A stretch of 64,000 bases of DNA. Origin: Novosphingobium profundi. Its GTDB lineage: Bacteria > Pseudomonadota > Alphaproteobacteria > Sphingomonadales > Sphingomonadaceae. A program made the translations under genes and the position numbers. The stretch is taken from assembly GCF_018491765.1 (NCBI RefSeq), contig NZ_JABWCU010000009.1, positions 1-64,000 on the forward strand, written 5' to 3'. The notes under the pieces were generated by a model. The model was not told the origin of the DNA and made no database searches. It saw only the letters and a list, made by a program, of their open reading frames with translations. Of the stretch, positions 8,283 through 16,300 are shown piece after piece. The first letter of the stretch is position 1, and every line of letters starts with the position of its first letter.

Positions 8283-8562
8283 AAGCTGACATCGCTCATA
8301 TCCGGCCGTCCCGCGCGAGCGCTCACCAACCGGTTCACGGCCATGGCCGGCCGGCAGGGCGGACGGCTTCCGCCGGCCTATCCAATCGCCTACGATGCCG
8401 GGAAAGCCCTTCACGCTGCCGCAAAGGTAAGGTGAATACGGTTTCGGAGCGCAATAGGCCGGCCAAGGTGCGCCGCTCACCCGTGTTATGCCGGCCGCCA
8501 GGCTGGTGCGAACCTCGCGCGACCAAATGGAGCGCTGCCGAGCGATGCCCACTGCTTTCGAT
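8283..8562 (+). pseudogene. Decayed nitronate monooxygenase, C-terminal fragment
   Basis: In one frame (from 8283) the text SGRPARALTNRFTAMAG then PPAYPIAYDAGKALHAAAK is read; after a shift near 8430 another frame gives EYGFGAQ, stop TAG in place of the usual W, then AGQGAPLTRVMPAARLVRTS. These are the conserved C-terminal blocks of class I nitronate monooxygenases (GRPAR.L.NRF, WAGQ.A.L.R.MPA). The FMN-binding N-terminal two thirds are missing. It follows the DUF1348 corpse directly. Confidence 0.7.
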
Positions 8563-8583
8563 GAGTGATGCTTACCCGATGCG

Positions 8584-9414
8584 TCAAGAAGGCCCGCGGT
8601 CAAACTTAGGCGCTGAGAGAAATTCGCTAGGTGTTGATGACATTACCTGCCGGAATGCGTGGGAGAAGGCGGCGACACTCGCGAAGCCGGCTTCCAAAGC
8701 GACGCGCGAAATCGGCTTGCCGGCTCCAAGTTCGGGCAAAGCCCAGAGTATGCGCGCGCGCTGGCGCCATGCTTTCAATGTCATACCGGTTTCTTCCGGG
8801 AAGCGCCGGCTTGCTGTGCGGGTCGACGTCGCAGCGCGCGATGCCAGTATCTCAAGTGGCAATTCGTTGCGATGGTCCGCAAGGGCAATTTCGGCGACGC
8901 GCATTCCGATCTCGCTTTCCGGCATGGGGAGGTACGTTGGCGCCTGCTTGATAACGCTCAGTTCGTGAAGCGCCAATCGGCACATGATCTCGCCGCGTTC
9001 CGAAGCCAGGTCGCCTTGCGAGAGCGCATCCAAGAGGCCGCGCAGCAAGGGTGACATGCCCGAAACGAAGGAATGCGCCGGAAATCCATCCGGTCGCCAC
9101 GCCTTTATCGCGCGAGGATCCCACAGCATGATCCAGACTTCGGCATCCGTCATGATGTCAAGCCGGTGCCGCACTCCCGAAGGAACCCAAGCCGCGAGTT
9201 GCGGGGGAAGCAGCCAAATCCCATTTGCAGTTCGCAGCTGCGCCATTCCCGAAGCTACGTAGGTAAGCTGCGCGTGATCGTGGTCATGCTCTGGCAAGGC
9301 TTCCGCGCGCCGTTTGCACACCTTGTGCAGGGTAATGTCGAACGGCGAGGATGGCGTGTTGTCGATGTATGTTGGCTGCATATCGATGAGATAAGCTGAT
9401 ACGATCATGTGCAA
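8584..9414 (-). CDS. AraC-family regulator with N-terminal cupin domain
   Basis: A 276-aa protein. The N-terminal part is a cupin-type sensor (EHDHDHAQLTYVASGMAQLR then LLPPQLAAWVPSGVRH, residues 40-85). The C-terminal part has the two helix-turn-helices of AraC proteins (LPLEILASRAATSTRTASRR and ISRVALEAGFASVAAFSHAF, about residues 183-255). It is divergent from the oxidoreductase gene with only about 27 bp between the likely starts, so it probably regulates it and itself. The start is uncertain: ATG 9414, 9408 or 9381 are possible and none has a strong ribosome site. Confidence 0.88.
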   Translation of the reverse strand: MHMIVSAYLIDMQPTYIDNTPSSPFDITLHKVCKRRAEALPEHDHDHAQLTYVASGMAQLRTANGIWLLPPQLAAWVPSGVRHRLDIMTDAEVWIMLWDPRAIKAWRPDGFPAHSFVSGMSPLLRGLLDALSQGDLASERGEIMCRLALHELSVIKQAPTYLPMPESEIGMRVAEIALADHRNELPLEILASRAATSTRTASRRFPEETGMTLKAWRQRARILWALPELGAGKPISRVALEAGFASVAAFSHAFRQVMSSTPSEFLSAPKFDRGPS

Positions 9415-9441
9415 GTAATCTCAAGTGACAAAGGGTCAAAC

Positions 9442-10359
9442 ATGCTCGCTGCGCTGATCGAAGAATATGGCTCCAACGATGTCGTCAATTTGGCGGACAT
9501 GAACCGCCCGGTGCCCGGCTCGAACGAAGTTCTGGTCAGGGTGAGAGCCGCGGGGATCAACCCTGTCGACTGGAAGATTCGCAATGGGGCCGGTGCACGT
9601 ATGGGTATGACGCTTCCCATACGCCTAGGTAGCGAGTTTGTCGGCGTGATCGAGGAAATCGGAAGCGATGTTTCGGCCTTCGCGATCAGCGATGACGTCT
9701 TTGGAATGGTCAAGACGGGCGGATTCTCGGAGTATCTCGTCGTGGATGCGGCAAATATCGCGCTCAAACCCGCGGCTATCGATGCCGTGCAGGCCGCGAC
9801 TCTTCCGCTGGCCGGAACGACGGCATGGCAGGCGATGTTCGACGAAGGCGGCCTGAAGGAAGGCCAGCGCTTGCTGATTACCGGCGCATCAGGCGGCGTG
9901 GGGTCGCTGGCTGTCCAGCTGGCCAAGGCATCTGGCGCTCATGTCACCGCGTTGGCATCCCCACGAAATCTGGACTTCGTACGCGGTCTGGGTGCAGACG
10001 TGGTCATCGACTATACTGCTGATCCGTTTGAAGATTTGGTCCGGGACATCGATGTGGTCTTCGACACGGTCGGATCGGACACCTTCGAGCGGGCGTTTCG
10101 AACACTACGCCAAGGCGGCGTCATGGTAACGGTGGTGGCTTTTCCCGCAGGCGACGAGGCCGAGCGATTTGGGGTAACGGTCAAGCGCTCCTTCACTGTT
10201 CCAAACAGCGAGTCCCTCGGCGAGATTGGGCAAATGGTCCAAAGTGGCAAGCTCACTCCCCATGTCGACCAGATCTTTCCGTTCAGTCAGGTCAAGGACG
10301 CCCTTGAGCTCTCCGAAATTGGGCGAGTTCGCGGGAAGATTGTCCTGTCGTTCGCTTAA
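9442..10359 (+). CDS. NADPH-dependent quinone oxidoreductase-like MDR protein
   Basis: A 305-aa medium-chain dehydrogenase/reductase without catalytic zinc ligands, so of the quinone/enone reductase branch. Landmarks are RVRAAGINPVDWKIRNGAG near residue 32, GSEFVGVIEEIGSDV, and the nucleotide-binding ITGASGGVGSLAVQLAKASG near 150, followed by LGADVVIDY and VFDTVGSDTFERAFRTL. It likely reduces quinones or alkenals with NADPH. ATG 9442 is preferred over 9409 because the family begins at LAALIEEYG and AAAGGG lies upstream. A divergent AraC regulator suggests induction by a small reactive compound. Confidence 0.88.
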   Translation: MLAALIEEYGSNDVVNLADMNRPVPGSNEVLVRVRAAGINPVDWKIRNGAGARMGMTLPIRLGSEFVGVIEEIGSDVSAFAISDDVFGMVKTGGFSEYLVVDAANIALKPAAIDAVQAATLPLAGTTAWQAMFDEGGLKEGQRLLITGASGGVGSLAVQLAKASGAHVTALASPRNLDFVRGLGADVVIDYTADPFEDLVRDIDVVFDTVGSDTFERAFRTLRQGGVMVTVVAFPAGDEAERFGVTVKRSFTVPNSESLGEIGQMVQSGKLTPHVDQIFPFSQVKDALELSEIGRVRGKIVLSFA

Positions 10360-10473
10360 GGTGCTGCTGGGGGCCTGTCCAGTTACGCCGACAGAGCCGT
10401 CATTCCCGGCCCCTGAACCGCCCGCCGAAACCTGCCGTACATTCACGAGGCTGATTACGGGTAAGAATTTAGC

Positions 10474-10537
10474 CGATTGCGGACTGGCGGCTTTTGGTCG
10501 AAAACTCGCGAAAGCAGACGTAGGCAAAGGTCGGACC
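10474..10537 (+). repeat. Dispersed intergenic repeat, copy A
   Basis: An intergenic stretch with the words gattgcggactggcggcttt and gcgaaagcagacgtaggc. A related copy at 20739-20780 shares gac-ggcggcttttgg (15 of 19 positions over the core), and the gap at 12930-13040 carries the degenerate form gaaaacagacgttagac. The text cgccgacagagccg at about 10385 recurs near 13017. It has no coding sense; function unknown. Confidence 0.5.
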
Positions 10538-10564
10538 TGATGTCGTCACTTGCCAGGCGCGCTG

Positions 10565-11059
10565 CTAAAACAGCGGATCGTTCCCCATGTCACCCGCGCT
10601 CTTGTTCATTTCGATCGCCGTCGTGCGCATCTCTTTTTCGAGGATCTGCATGAACGAAAGAGCGCTATCGAGTTCGGTTTCCGAGATGCCGTCGATGATG
10701 GCCTTCATCCGCGCGACGTGCCTGTCATAGACTGCGTCGACGAACGCAGCTGTGCCTTCCGTAAGCTGCAGGAGGCGCCTGCGCTTGTCATCGGAAGAAC
10801 GGTTTCGCGAAACCAGCCTGCGCTCGATCAGTCTCCCCACCACGACACTCATTGACGCCTGCGTGATGCCGATCTCGCGCGCAAGGTCCGAGGCAGTGAT
10901 CGGTCCCAGATGACGGATCAGCTGCAAGCATTCCAACTGCGTGACGTTGAGGTCGAGCAGCCGCGCCGCTGCCTGCTGAAACATAACCGTCCGCGCTCCG
11001 AATTGCTGGGCGATAAGCGAATATCGCTCGAAACGCGCGTGGGCGACATTCTTCGGCAC
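10565..11059 (-). CDS. MarR-family transcriptional regulator
   Basis: A 164-aa winged-helix regulator of MarR size and layout: dimerisation helices at both ends and the central wHTH LNVTQLECLQLIRHLGPITA, LAREIGITQASMSVVVGRLI, then RRLVSRNRSSDDKRRRLLQL, the wing with the typical DDKRRR motif (residues 37-100). Divergent from the SDR gene with 102 bp between starts; an inverted repeat there (11078-11090) is a candidate operator. MarR proteins usually repress a divergent enzyme operon until a phenolic or other small ligand binds, which fits the SDR/MBL pair. Confidence 0.9.
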   Translation of the reverse strand: MPKNVAHARFERYSLIAQQFGARTVMFQQAAARLLDLNVTQLECLQLIRHLGPITASDLAREIGITQASMSVVVGRLIERRLVSRNRSSDDKRRRLLQLTEGTAAFVDAVYDRHVARMKAIIDGISETELDSALSFMQILEKEMRTTAIEMNKSAGDMGNDPLF

Positions 11060-11077
11060 AAAAGGGCCCCTAGGTAG

Positions 11078-11090
11078 TTAGGTAAACTAA
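11078..11090. promoter_or_regulatory. Candidate MarR operator
   Basis: The sequence TTAGGTAAACTAA forms a TTAG-N5-CTAA dyad between the divergent MarR and SDR starts, and a second TTA-rich half-site (atatctta) follows at 11093. Size and place suit a MarR dimer site. Inferred only. Confidence 0.4.
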
Positions 11091-11161
11091 GCATATCTTA
11101 GCGTGGCCCCTCGCACATGGCCACCTCGATACAGGACAACAGGATATTAGGATATTTTGCT

Positions 11162-11896
11162 ATGACCTCTCAGACCAAGACCGCACTGGTCACAGGCGCT
11201 GCAACCGGCATTGGTGCAGCGCTTTCCAGAGCCCTCGCCGGGGCAGGCCACCGGGTATATGGTGCCGACCTGTCCTGGGAGGATGAGCCCGAGACGAACA
11301 TCCAGGCCCTGCAATGTGATGTGGCCGATGTCGATAGCGTCCAGCGGTGTGTCAGTCGGATTGAAGAGGAAGCGGGCGGCGTCGATATTCTCGTCAACAA
11401 TGCGGCGATTGCCGGTGCTCTGGATTTGCGACCGTTCGATGCGATTCCGCCTGAAGAATTCGCACGCGTTCTGCAGACTAACGTCCTAAGCCAGTTTCTG
11501 TGCAGTCGCGCGGTCATCGGTCACATGCGCCGTTCGGGCTGGGGGCGGATCATCAATCTCACTTCTGGCACGGCGTTCATCGGCGTGCCCAATATGCTTC
11601 ATTACATCGCCAGCAAAGGCGCGATCGTTTCGTTGACCCGCTCTCTGGCGACCGAAGTCGGGCAGGATGGGGTGACCGTCAACGCACTCGCGCCCGGCCT
11701 GACGATCACCGAAGGGATCGAGAGCAACGCGGCGTTTTCGCAGGCGATGCGCGACGGCGTCGTCGCCTCTCGGTCAATCCGCAGGGAGGAGCGGCCAGAC
11801 GATCTTGCCGGGGCATGCGTTTTTCTAGCGAGCGATGCGGCCGAATTCCTGACCGGCCAGATCATGGTGATCGATGGCGGCGCAACTTTCCACTGA
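11162..11896 (+). CDS. Short-chain dehydrogenase/reductase
   Basis: A 244-aa classical SDR. TGAATGIGAAL near residue 10 is the nucleotide-binding glycine motif, NNAAIAG near 78 the structural NNAG-like motif, LTSGTAFIGVPNMLHYIASK holds the catalytic Ser-Tyr-Lys (Y about 148), and NALAPGLT follows. The C-terminal DGGATFH is typical of FabG-like members. ATG 11162 is preferred over 11117: AGGA lies seven bases upstream and the family starts here. The next gene follows after 14 bp, so they form an operon opposite MarR. Substrate unknown. Confidence 0.9.
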   Translation: MTSQTKTALVTGAATGIGAALSRALAGAGHRVYGADLSWEDEPETNIQALQCDVADVDSVQRCVSRIEEEAGGVDILVNNAAIAGALDLRPFDAIPPEEFARVLQTNVLSQFLCSRAVIGHMRRSGWGRIINLTSGTAFIGVPNMLHYIASKGAIVSLTRSLATEVGQDGVTVNALAPGLTITEGIESNAAFSQAMRDGVVASRSIRREERPDDLAGACVFLASDAAEFLTGQIMVIDGGATFH

Positions 11897-11910
11897 GGAG
11901 TATCGACTTC

Positions 11911-12771
11911 ATGCCGATGAACGACAGGCAGACCGAAGGCGGGACGACAGGCGACCGATGGACTGTGGAATCGCGATGCATCAATTGCATGGCATCGCGT
12001 TCCATCGCCCCTGAATTGCTGGTTGAAAAAAGTGGCCAATCGGTATTCGCCAGGCAGCCGGAAACCGACAAAGAGATCGAGGCCGCCTGGAAGGCCGCGC
12101 AATTGTGCCCGGTCGGCGCTGTAAGGCCGCCGGATGGTCTGCCTAAATACGGACCGTTGTTTCCCGAAGAGGTCGCTGGCTATTTTCGGATGGGCCACAA
12201 CACGAAAGGTTCCTATGGGGCGCACTCTTACTTCGGCCGCGCGGGCGATATGAATTTCCTTGTGGACGGGCCGGGATGGTCGACCCGGCTGGCAAGCTGG
12301 ATGGAGCAGCGCGGCGGGCTGGATCACATCCTTCTGACTCATCGCGACGATATCGGTGATACTAAACGTTATGCCGAATATTTCGGTGCTGATGTTTGGA
12401 TTCACCAGGCGGACGCCGATGCCGCGCCCTTTGCCAATCGGATCATTCACGACGACGACCTTGCCTCGCCCCATCCCGAAATCAGGATCGTGCCGATCCC
12501 GGGTCATACGCGCGGAAGCGTGGCCTATCTGGTCGCCGGAGATACGTTGTTTACAGGCGATACACTGGCATGGGATCACAACGAGCGGCGGCTGCGTGGA
12601 TACAGGCGCTATTGCTGGTTCGACTGGGACCAGCAGATTGCGTCGATCGCGGCTCTGCGGGGTTTGGGGTTTTCTCGAATTTTCGCTGGGCACGGCGGAA
12701 GCATTGAAATGTCAGCGCCAGAGATGGTTCGACATCTCGACGACCTGCTCAGGCGAGAGGGTGCCGAGTGA
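11911..12771 (+). CDS. Ferredoxin-domain/metallo-beta-lactamase-fold hydrolase
   Basis: A 286-aa two-domain protein. Residues about 15-70 resemble a small ferredoxin module (VESRCINCMASRSIAPELL ... AAQLCPVGAVRPP) with only three cysteines in view (C.NC and CPVGA), fewer than a normal 4Fe-4S set. The rest is an MBL fold: ILLTHRDDIGDTKRYAEYFG where the metal motif sits, IPIPGHTRGSVAYLVAGDTL, FTGDTLAW and FAGHGGSIEM. The classical HxHxDH is replaced by HRDDxxD, as in a known MBL subfamily. The GAGGAG site upstream supports ATG 11911. Co-transcribed with the SDR. Confidence 0.85.
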   Translation: MPMNDRQTEGGTTGDRWTVESRCINCMASRSIAPELLVEKSGQSVFARQPETDKEIEAAWKAAQLCPVGAVRPPDGLPKYGPLFPEEVAGYFRMGHNTKGSYGAHSYFGRAGDMNFLVDGPGWSTRLASWMEQRGGLDHILLTHRDDIGDTKRYAEYFGADVWIHQADADAAPFANRIIHDDDLASPHPEIRIVPIPGHTRGSVAYLVAGDTLFTGDTLAWDHNERRLRGYRRYCWFDWDQQIASIAALRGLGFSRIFAGHGGSIEMSAPEMVRHLDDLLRREGAE

Positions 12772-13152
12772 AGATCAGGCTAGATCCGGTCGAGGTGCCA
12801 GTTGGCAGCACATCTGCCGCCTACCATGCGCCTTGGTTTTTCAAGCCTCAATTGCCACCTTCCAAGGCCAGTAAATTTGTCCACACCGCATGGCCTAGGG
12901 AAGGGAACAGGTGTGATGCTAGGTGGCTTAAAATGGCCGTTTACAGACCCGGCAGCTTTTAGGAGCAAGAGCGCGGAAAACAGACGTTAGACGGGCCACC
13001 ACGATCGTCAGCACTCGCCGACAGAGCCGCCATTGGCGCATCAGTCATTGGCTTCCGATAGCTGCCATCGGTTCATATTACCGAGCAACTGCCGTGAGCC
13101 ACAGTTTGGAGCATCTCTGCGCGGCATCCGCGCCAGATTGATTTCCGTCCAA
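12772..13152. other. Intergenic region with degenerate repeat
   Basis: No gene supported; short frames on both strands lack ribosome sites. About 12930-13040 resembles the element at 10384-10537: it shares gaaaacagacgttagac and cgccgacagagccgccatt. The remainder shows nothing notable up to the ECF41 promoter. Confidence 0.45.
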
Positions 13153-13179
13153 TGTCACATCCCGGCGCGCTGCTTCGTC
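13153..13179 (+). promoter_or_regulatory. ECF41-type promoter (TGTCACA-N16-CGTC)
   Basis: TGTCACA at 13153-13159 and CGTC at 13176-13179 are separated by exactly 16 bases, the published consensus of ECF41 sigma-factor promoters. It lies 31 bp before the carboxymuconolactone decarboxylase start, with AAGGAGC as ribosome site in between. The operon ends with an ECF41 sigma gene, so this is a self-consistent autoregulated unit. Confidence 0.8.
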
Positions 13180-13210
13180 AAGGCTTGCATCAACACTCAA
13201 GGAGCAAGCC

Positions 13211-13690
13211 ATGTCGCAGCGTCTGGACCATCTGAAGCAGCATCCCGAACTCACCGCGAAGCTGACCGATCTTACCCTGTCGGTAAAGAAGGGCGCATTG
13301 GAGAAGGCAATTCTCTCCCTTGTCGAGATCCGCGCCTCGCAGATTAATGGCTGCGCGTTTTGTGTGGACATGCATATCAAGGAGGCGACGCTCCAGGGGG
13401 AACGCCCGCTTCGATTGCATCATGTCGCGATCTGGCGGGAGTCGCCCCTGTTCGATGACCGGGAGCGCGCCGCGCTGGAGTGGACAGAGGCGGTGACGCG
13501 CCTGTCAGCCGATGGCGTGCCGGATGCCATCTATGACGACGCGCGCGAACATTTCTCGGAGCGAGAACTGATCGACCTTACCTACATGGTCATGGTCATC
13601 AACGCCTGGAACCGCGCTTCCATTGCTTTCCGCTCCGTACCGGGATCGGCGGACAAGGCCTTCGGCCTCGACCGCGCCGGCCTCGCCTGA
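13211..13690 (+). CDS. Carboxymuconolactone decarboxylase/AhpD-like protein
   Basis: A 159-aa all-helical protein of the CMD/AhpD family. The redox motif is INGCAFCVDMHIKEA (residues 45-60) with CxxC and the following histidine, as in alkylhydroperoxidase AhpD cores. EIRASQINGC just before it is the typical helix, and LTYMVMVINAWNRASIAF closes the fold. Start 13211 has AAGGAGC nine bases upstream. It is the first gene of the ECF41 operon; CMD proteins are the usual partners and targets of ECF41 sigma factors. Likely a peroxide- or radical-stress enzyme, not a true decarboxylase. Confidence 0.9.
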   Translation: MSQRLDHLKQHPELTAKLTDLTLSVKKGALEKAILSLVEIRASQINGCAFCVDMHIKEATLQGERPLRLHHVAIWRESPLFDDRERAALEWTEAVTRLSADGVPDAIYDDAREHFSERELIDLTYMVMVINAWNRASIAFRSVPGSADKAFGLDRAGLA

Positions 13691-13706
13691 GAACAGGAGC
13701 AGGCCG

Positions 13707-14354
13707 ATGGCGTCCATTCTTTCCATCCTTGCCAGCCCCTATGGCGCCGCTTCGCGCGGCGCCACGCTGGCGGCGCAGGCTGCTGCCAACCTTCAGGCGG
13801 CGGATCCCTCGCTGGCGCTTGTGGAGCGCGACCTGTCAACACTTGCCCGGTCGGTCATCCCGTCCTCCTATGCCGATGCGGTGCTGGCGCGGCAACCGAG
13901 CGAGCATGCCGCCTTTGACCTTTCCGAAACGCTGATCCGCGAGGTAGAGGATGCGGCCTTTATCACCATCGCCACGCCCATGCACAATTACACCGTGCCC
14001 GCCAGCCTGAAGCTGTGGATCGACCTGGTGCTTCGCCATAGCCGCAGCTTCGCACCCGTGAACGGCGTGAAAACCGGGTTGTTGGGCGACCGGCCAGTTT
14101 TGGTGGTGGTGACTTCTGGCGGGGCGGTCACCGGGAAGGAAGCCGGGCAGCCGGACCATCTGACTGGCTATCTCACTGATGTGCTGTCCACTATCGGCAT
14201 ATCCGATGTGCGCTTCATCTATCTTGAAGGGCTGGTGAATCCGGTGCAGGCTGGCATCGCGATGGCAGCAGGAGCCAGGGCCATGCTTCAGGATCCGGTG
14301 TTCGCCGGCAGGCAAGGTGGCGAGTCAGCCATGGCGCATGCGGTAAACGGGTGA
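13707..14354 (+). CDS. FMN-dependent NADH:quinone reductase/azoreductase
   Basis: A 215-aa flavodoxin-like protein of the AzoR family. ILASPYGAASRGATLAAQAA is the N-terminal FMN phosphate loop, and PMHNYTVPASLKLWID near residue 91 the diagnostic MYNF..P..LK.W.D block. VVVTSGGAV lies near 131, and the C-terminus matches the family length. ATG 13707 follows CAGGAG. It sits between the CMD gene and the sigma gene, whose start overlaps its stop (TGATG), so it belongs to the ECF41 regulon. Two-electron reduction of quinones fits an oxidative-stress role beside AhpD. Confidence 0.88.
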   Translation: MASILSILASPYGAASRGATLAAQAAANLQAADPSLALVERDLSTLARSVIPSSYADAVLARQPSEHAAFDLSETLIREVEDAAFITIATPMHNYTVPASLKLWIDLVLRHSRSFAPVNGVKTGLLGDRPVLVVVTSGGAVTGKEAGQPDHLTGYLTDVLSTIGISDVRFIYLEGLVNPVQAGIAMAAGARAMLQDPVFAGRQGGESAMAHAVNG

Positions 14355-15211
14355 TGGAACCGCAACCCTCAGATGCCGCCGTGGATGCCTTCGAACCGCT
14401 CCGCCCCCGCCTGATCCGGGTCGCCTATCGAATGCTCGGTTCGGTCGCGGACGCGGAGGATGTGGTGCAGGACGCCTTTATCCGCTGGCTGCGCACCGAC
14501 CACGCGGCAATCCGCGAGCCGGAGGCCTTCCTGCGCACGACCGTTACGCGCCTGTGCCTCGATCACCTCAAATCCGCCCGACACCTCCGCGAGACCTACA
14601 TCGGCCCCTGGCTGCCCGACCCGGTGCTGGACGAGGAAGAAGAAGAGGACGTGACCCTGCCGTTGATGCTGGCGCTGGAACGGCTGTCACCACTCGAGCG
14701 CGCGGCCTTTCTGCTGCACGATGTGTTTGGCGCGGCGTTCAACGAGGTTGCCGCAACCATTGATAGAGACGCCGCTGCCTGCCGCCAGCTTGCCGCGCGC
14801 GCCCGCGCCCATGTGCGGGAGGCGCGACCCCGCTTCGCGGTCGAGAAACAGCGCGGCCTCGCTATCGCACAAGCCTTCTTCGAGGCATCGCGCAGCGGCG
14901 ACATGGCTGCGCTGGGCGCGATGCTGGCCAGCGATGTCGCCATGCATTCAGATGGCGGCGGCAAGCGCCCTGCTGTGGTCCGGCCGATCTTGGGCAGCCG
15001 TCTGGTGCTGCAGTTCCACAAGGCGCTGGCGGTGCTGCTCCGCAAGCATGGCTCGCAATTGGTCGGCACGCGGATCATTAGCGGCCTTCCCGGCTTCGTC
15101 ACGCGGGAATCTGATGGCGAATTGCAGACCACTGCGCTGGAGATCGAGAATGAACGGATCATCGGCATCTATGTGATGCGCAATCCCGACAAGCTGAAGC
15201 ATCTGCATTGA
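14354..15211 (+). CDS. ECF41-group sigma factor with SnoaL-like C-terminal domain
   Basis: A 285-aa ECF sigma factor. Region 2: FEPLRPRLIRVAYRMLGSVA, DAEDVVQDAFIRW; region 4: LPLMLALERLSPLERAAFLL, HDVFGAAFNEVAATI. The linker has WLPDP near residue 86 (ECF41 WLPEP motif) and the SnoaL-like extension has DGGGK near 199 and NPDKL near 276, the three signatures of ECF41, in which the fused domain replaces an anti-sigma factor. ATG 14354 overlaps the azoreductase stop; GTG 14351 is possible. A promoter with the matching consensus sits in front of the operon. Confidence 0.93.
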   Translation: MEPQPSDAAVDAFEPLRPRLIRVAYRMLGSVADAEDVVQDAFIRWLRTDHAAIREPEAFLRTTVTRLCLDHLKSARHLRETYIGPWLPDPVLDEEEEEDVTLPLMLALERLSPLERAAFLLHDVFGAAFNEVAATIDRDAAACRQLAARARAHVREARPRFAVEKQRGLAIAQAFFEASRSGDMAALGAMLASDVAMHSDGGGKRPAVVRPILGSRLVLQFHKALAVLLRKHGSQLVGTRIISGLPGFVTRESDGELQTTALEIENERIIGIYVMRNPDKLKHLH

Positions 15212-15218
15212 GGGTGGA

Positions 15219-15248
15219 AAGGCGGACCGCTCTCAGCCTGCCCGCCTT
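15219..15248. terminator. Hairpin between sigma gene and SDR
   Basis: AAGGCGG at 15219-15225 pairs with CCGCCTT at 15242-15248 around a 16-base loop, between two convergent genes. There is no clear T-run, so termination strength is uncertain. Confidence 0.45.
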
Positions 15249-15277
15249 GCTCACTTCCCAAGCTAGCGCCCGGCGAT

Positions 15278-16240
15278 CTAGCGGGTGCAGCCCGTCCATT
15301 GTGATGAGAGTGTCCAGAGGCGTTCGGCCGCCTCATCGTCGATGGCCCAGGGAGCGACGCCCTTGCGCCCCGTTTCCGCCCGGTTGATTCCGGCGACGTC
15401 ACAATCCTCGCAATAGACGCCCCCCTTTTCTTCGAGAAGCGGGCTCGTTGCGCACCACAGGGCTGTCGCCGCCCCTTGCTCGGGCGTCTTCATGCCGCGT
15501 GCCGGGTCGATGATAGGCTTGCCGCACGCGTCGAGCGCGTCAAATCCTGCCATCTCCTCTTCCGAGAGATGCCTGGCCAGATCGGTGATGATCTGGCCGG
15601 GGTGTAGTGAAAGGGCGCGAACCCCGCTCCCCTTGCCCCGCCGGTCCAGCGCGCGGGCGAACAACACGTTCGCCGTCTTGGACTGCCCATAAGCCACCCA
15701 TTTGTCGTATGGACGGCGTTCAAAATCGATATCGTCGAAATCAACGCCCGCGATCTGGTGCCCGCGCGAAGACACGGCAATGACGCGAGCGCCCTGATCG
15801 ACCAGCGCAGGCCAGAGCAAGCAGGCAAGGCGGAAATGGCCGAGGTGGTTCGTTGCGAACTGCGCCTCATGCCCGGCCGCATCGCGTCGCAACGGTGCGG
15901 CCATGATGCCCGCGCTGTTGATCAGCAGATGAAGCGGCCGCTTGCTGGCCATGAAACCGCTGGCGAAATCGGCGACAGATGCGACGTCGATCAGGTCCAT
16001 GGGCGCGATTTCTACCTTCTCGACATCGGTGAGCGCTGCTTGCGCCCGTTCGATATCGCGTGCTGGCACGATCACTGTTGCGCCAGCCCGGGAAAGCACT
16101 CTGGTTGTCACCAGGCCAAGGCCGGAATAGCCGCCCGTAACAATGGCAGTACGGCCGGAAAGATCGATGCCGGCGATCACGTCGTCGGCGGTGGATGCGG
16201 CGCCGAAAGGCGATCCGATGGGTTCTTGCAGTGTCGTCAT
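15278..16240 (-). CDS. Short-chain dehydrogenase (retinol-dehydrogenase-like)
   Basis: A 320-aa SDR: TGGYSGLGLVTTRVL near residue 35 binds the nucleotide, LLINSAGIMAAPL is the NNAG-like motif, NHLGHFRLACLLWPAL follows, and SSRGHQ ... YGQSKTANVLFA provides Ser and Tyr-Lys. The long C-terminus contains a Cys-rich patch (CGKPIID, ALWCATS, YCEDCDVAG) common in this oxidoreductase subgroup. Divergent from an AraC regulator with 60 bp between starts, so likely under its control. Substrate unknown. Confidence 0.9.
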   Translation of the reverse strand: MTTLQEPIGSPFGAASTADDVIAGIDLSGRTAIVTGGYSGLGLVTTRVLSRAGATVIVPARDIERAQAALTDVEKVEIAPMDLIDVASVADFASGFMASKRPLHLLINSAGIMAAPLRRDAAGHEAQFATNHLGHFRLACLLWPALVDQGARVIAVSSRGHQIAGVDFDDIDFERRPYDKWVAYGQSKTANVLFARALDRRGKGSGVRALSLHPGQIITDLARHLSEEEMAGFDALDACGKPIIDPARGMKTPEQGAATALWCATSPLLEEKGGVYCEDCDVAGINRAETGRKGVAPWAIDDEAAERLWTLSSQWTGCTR

Positions 16241-16300
16241 AAGCGGATTTCTGGAGTAAAGCGGTCGGATGATCGATCCTCATTCATCCGGATTCCCGTC

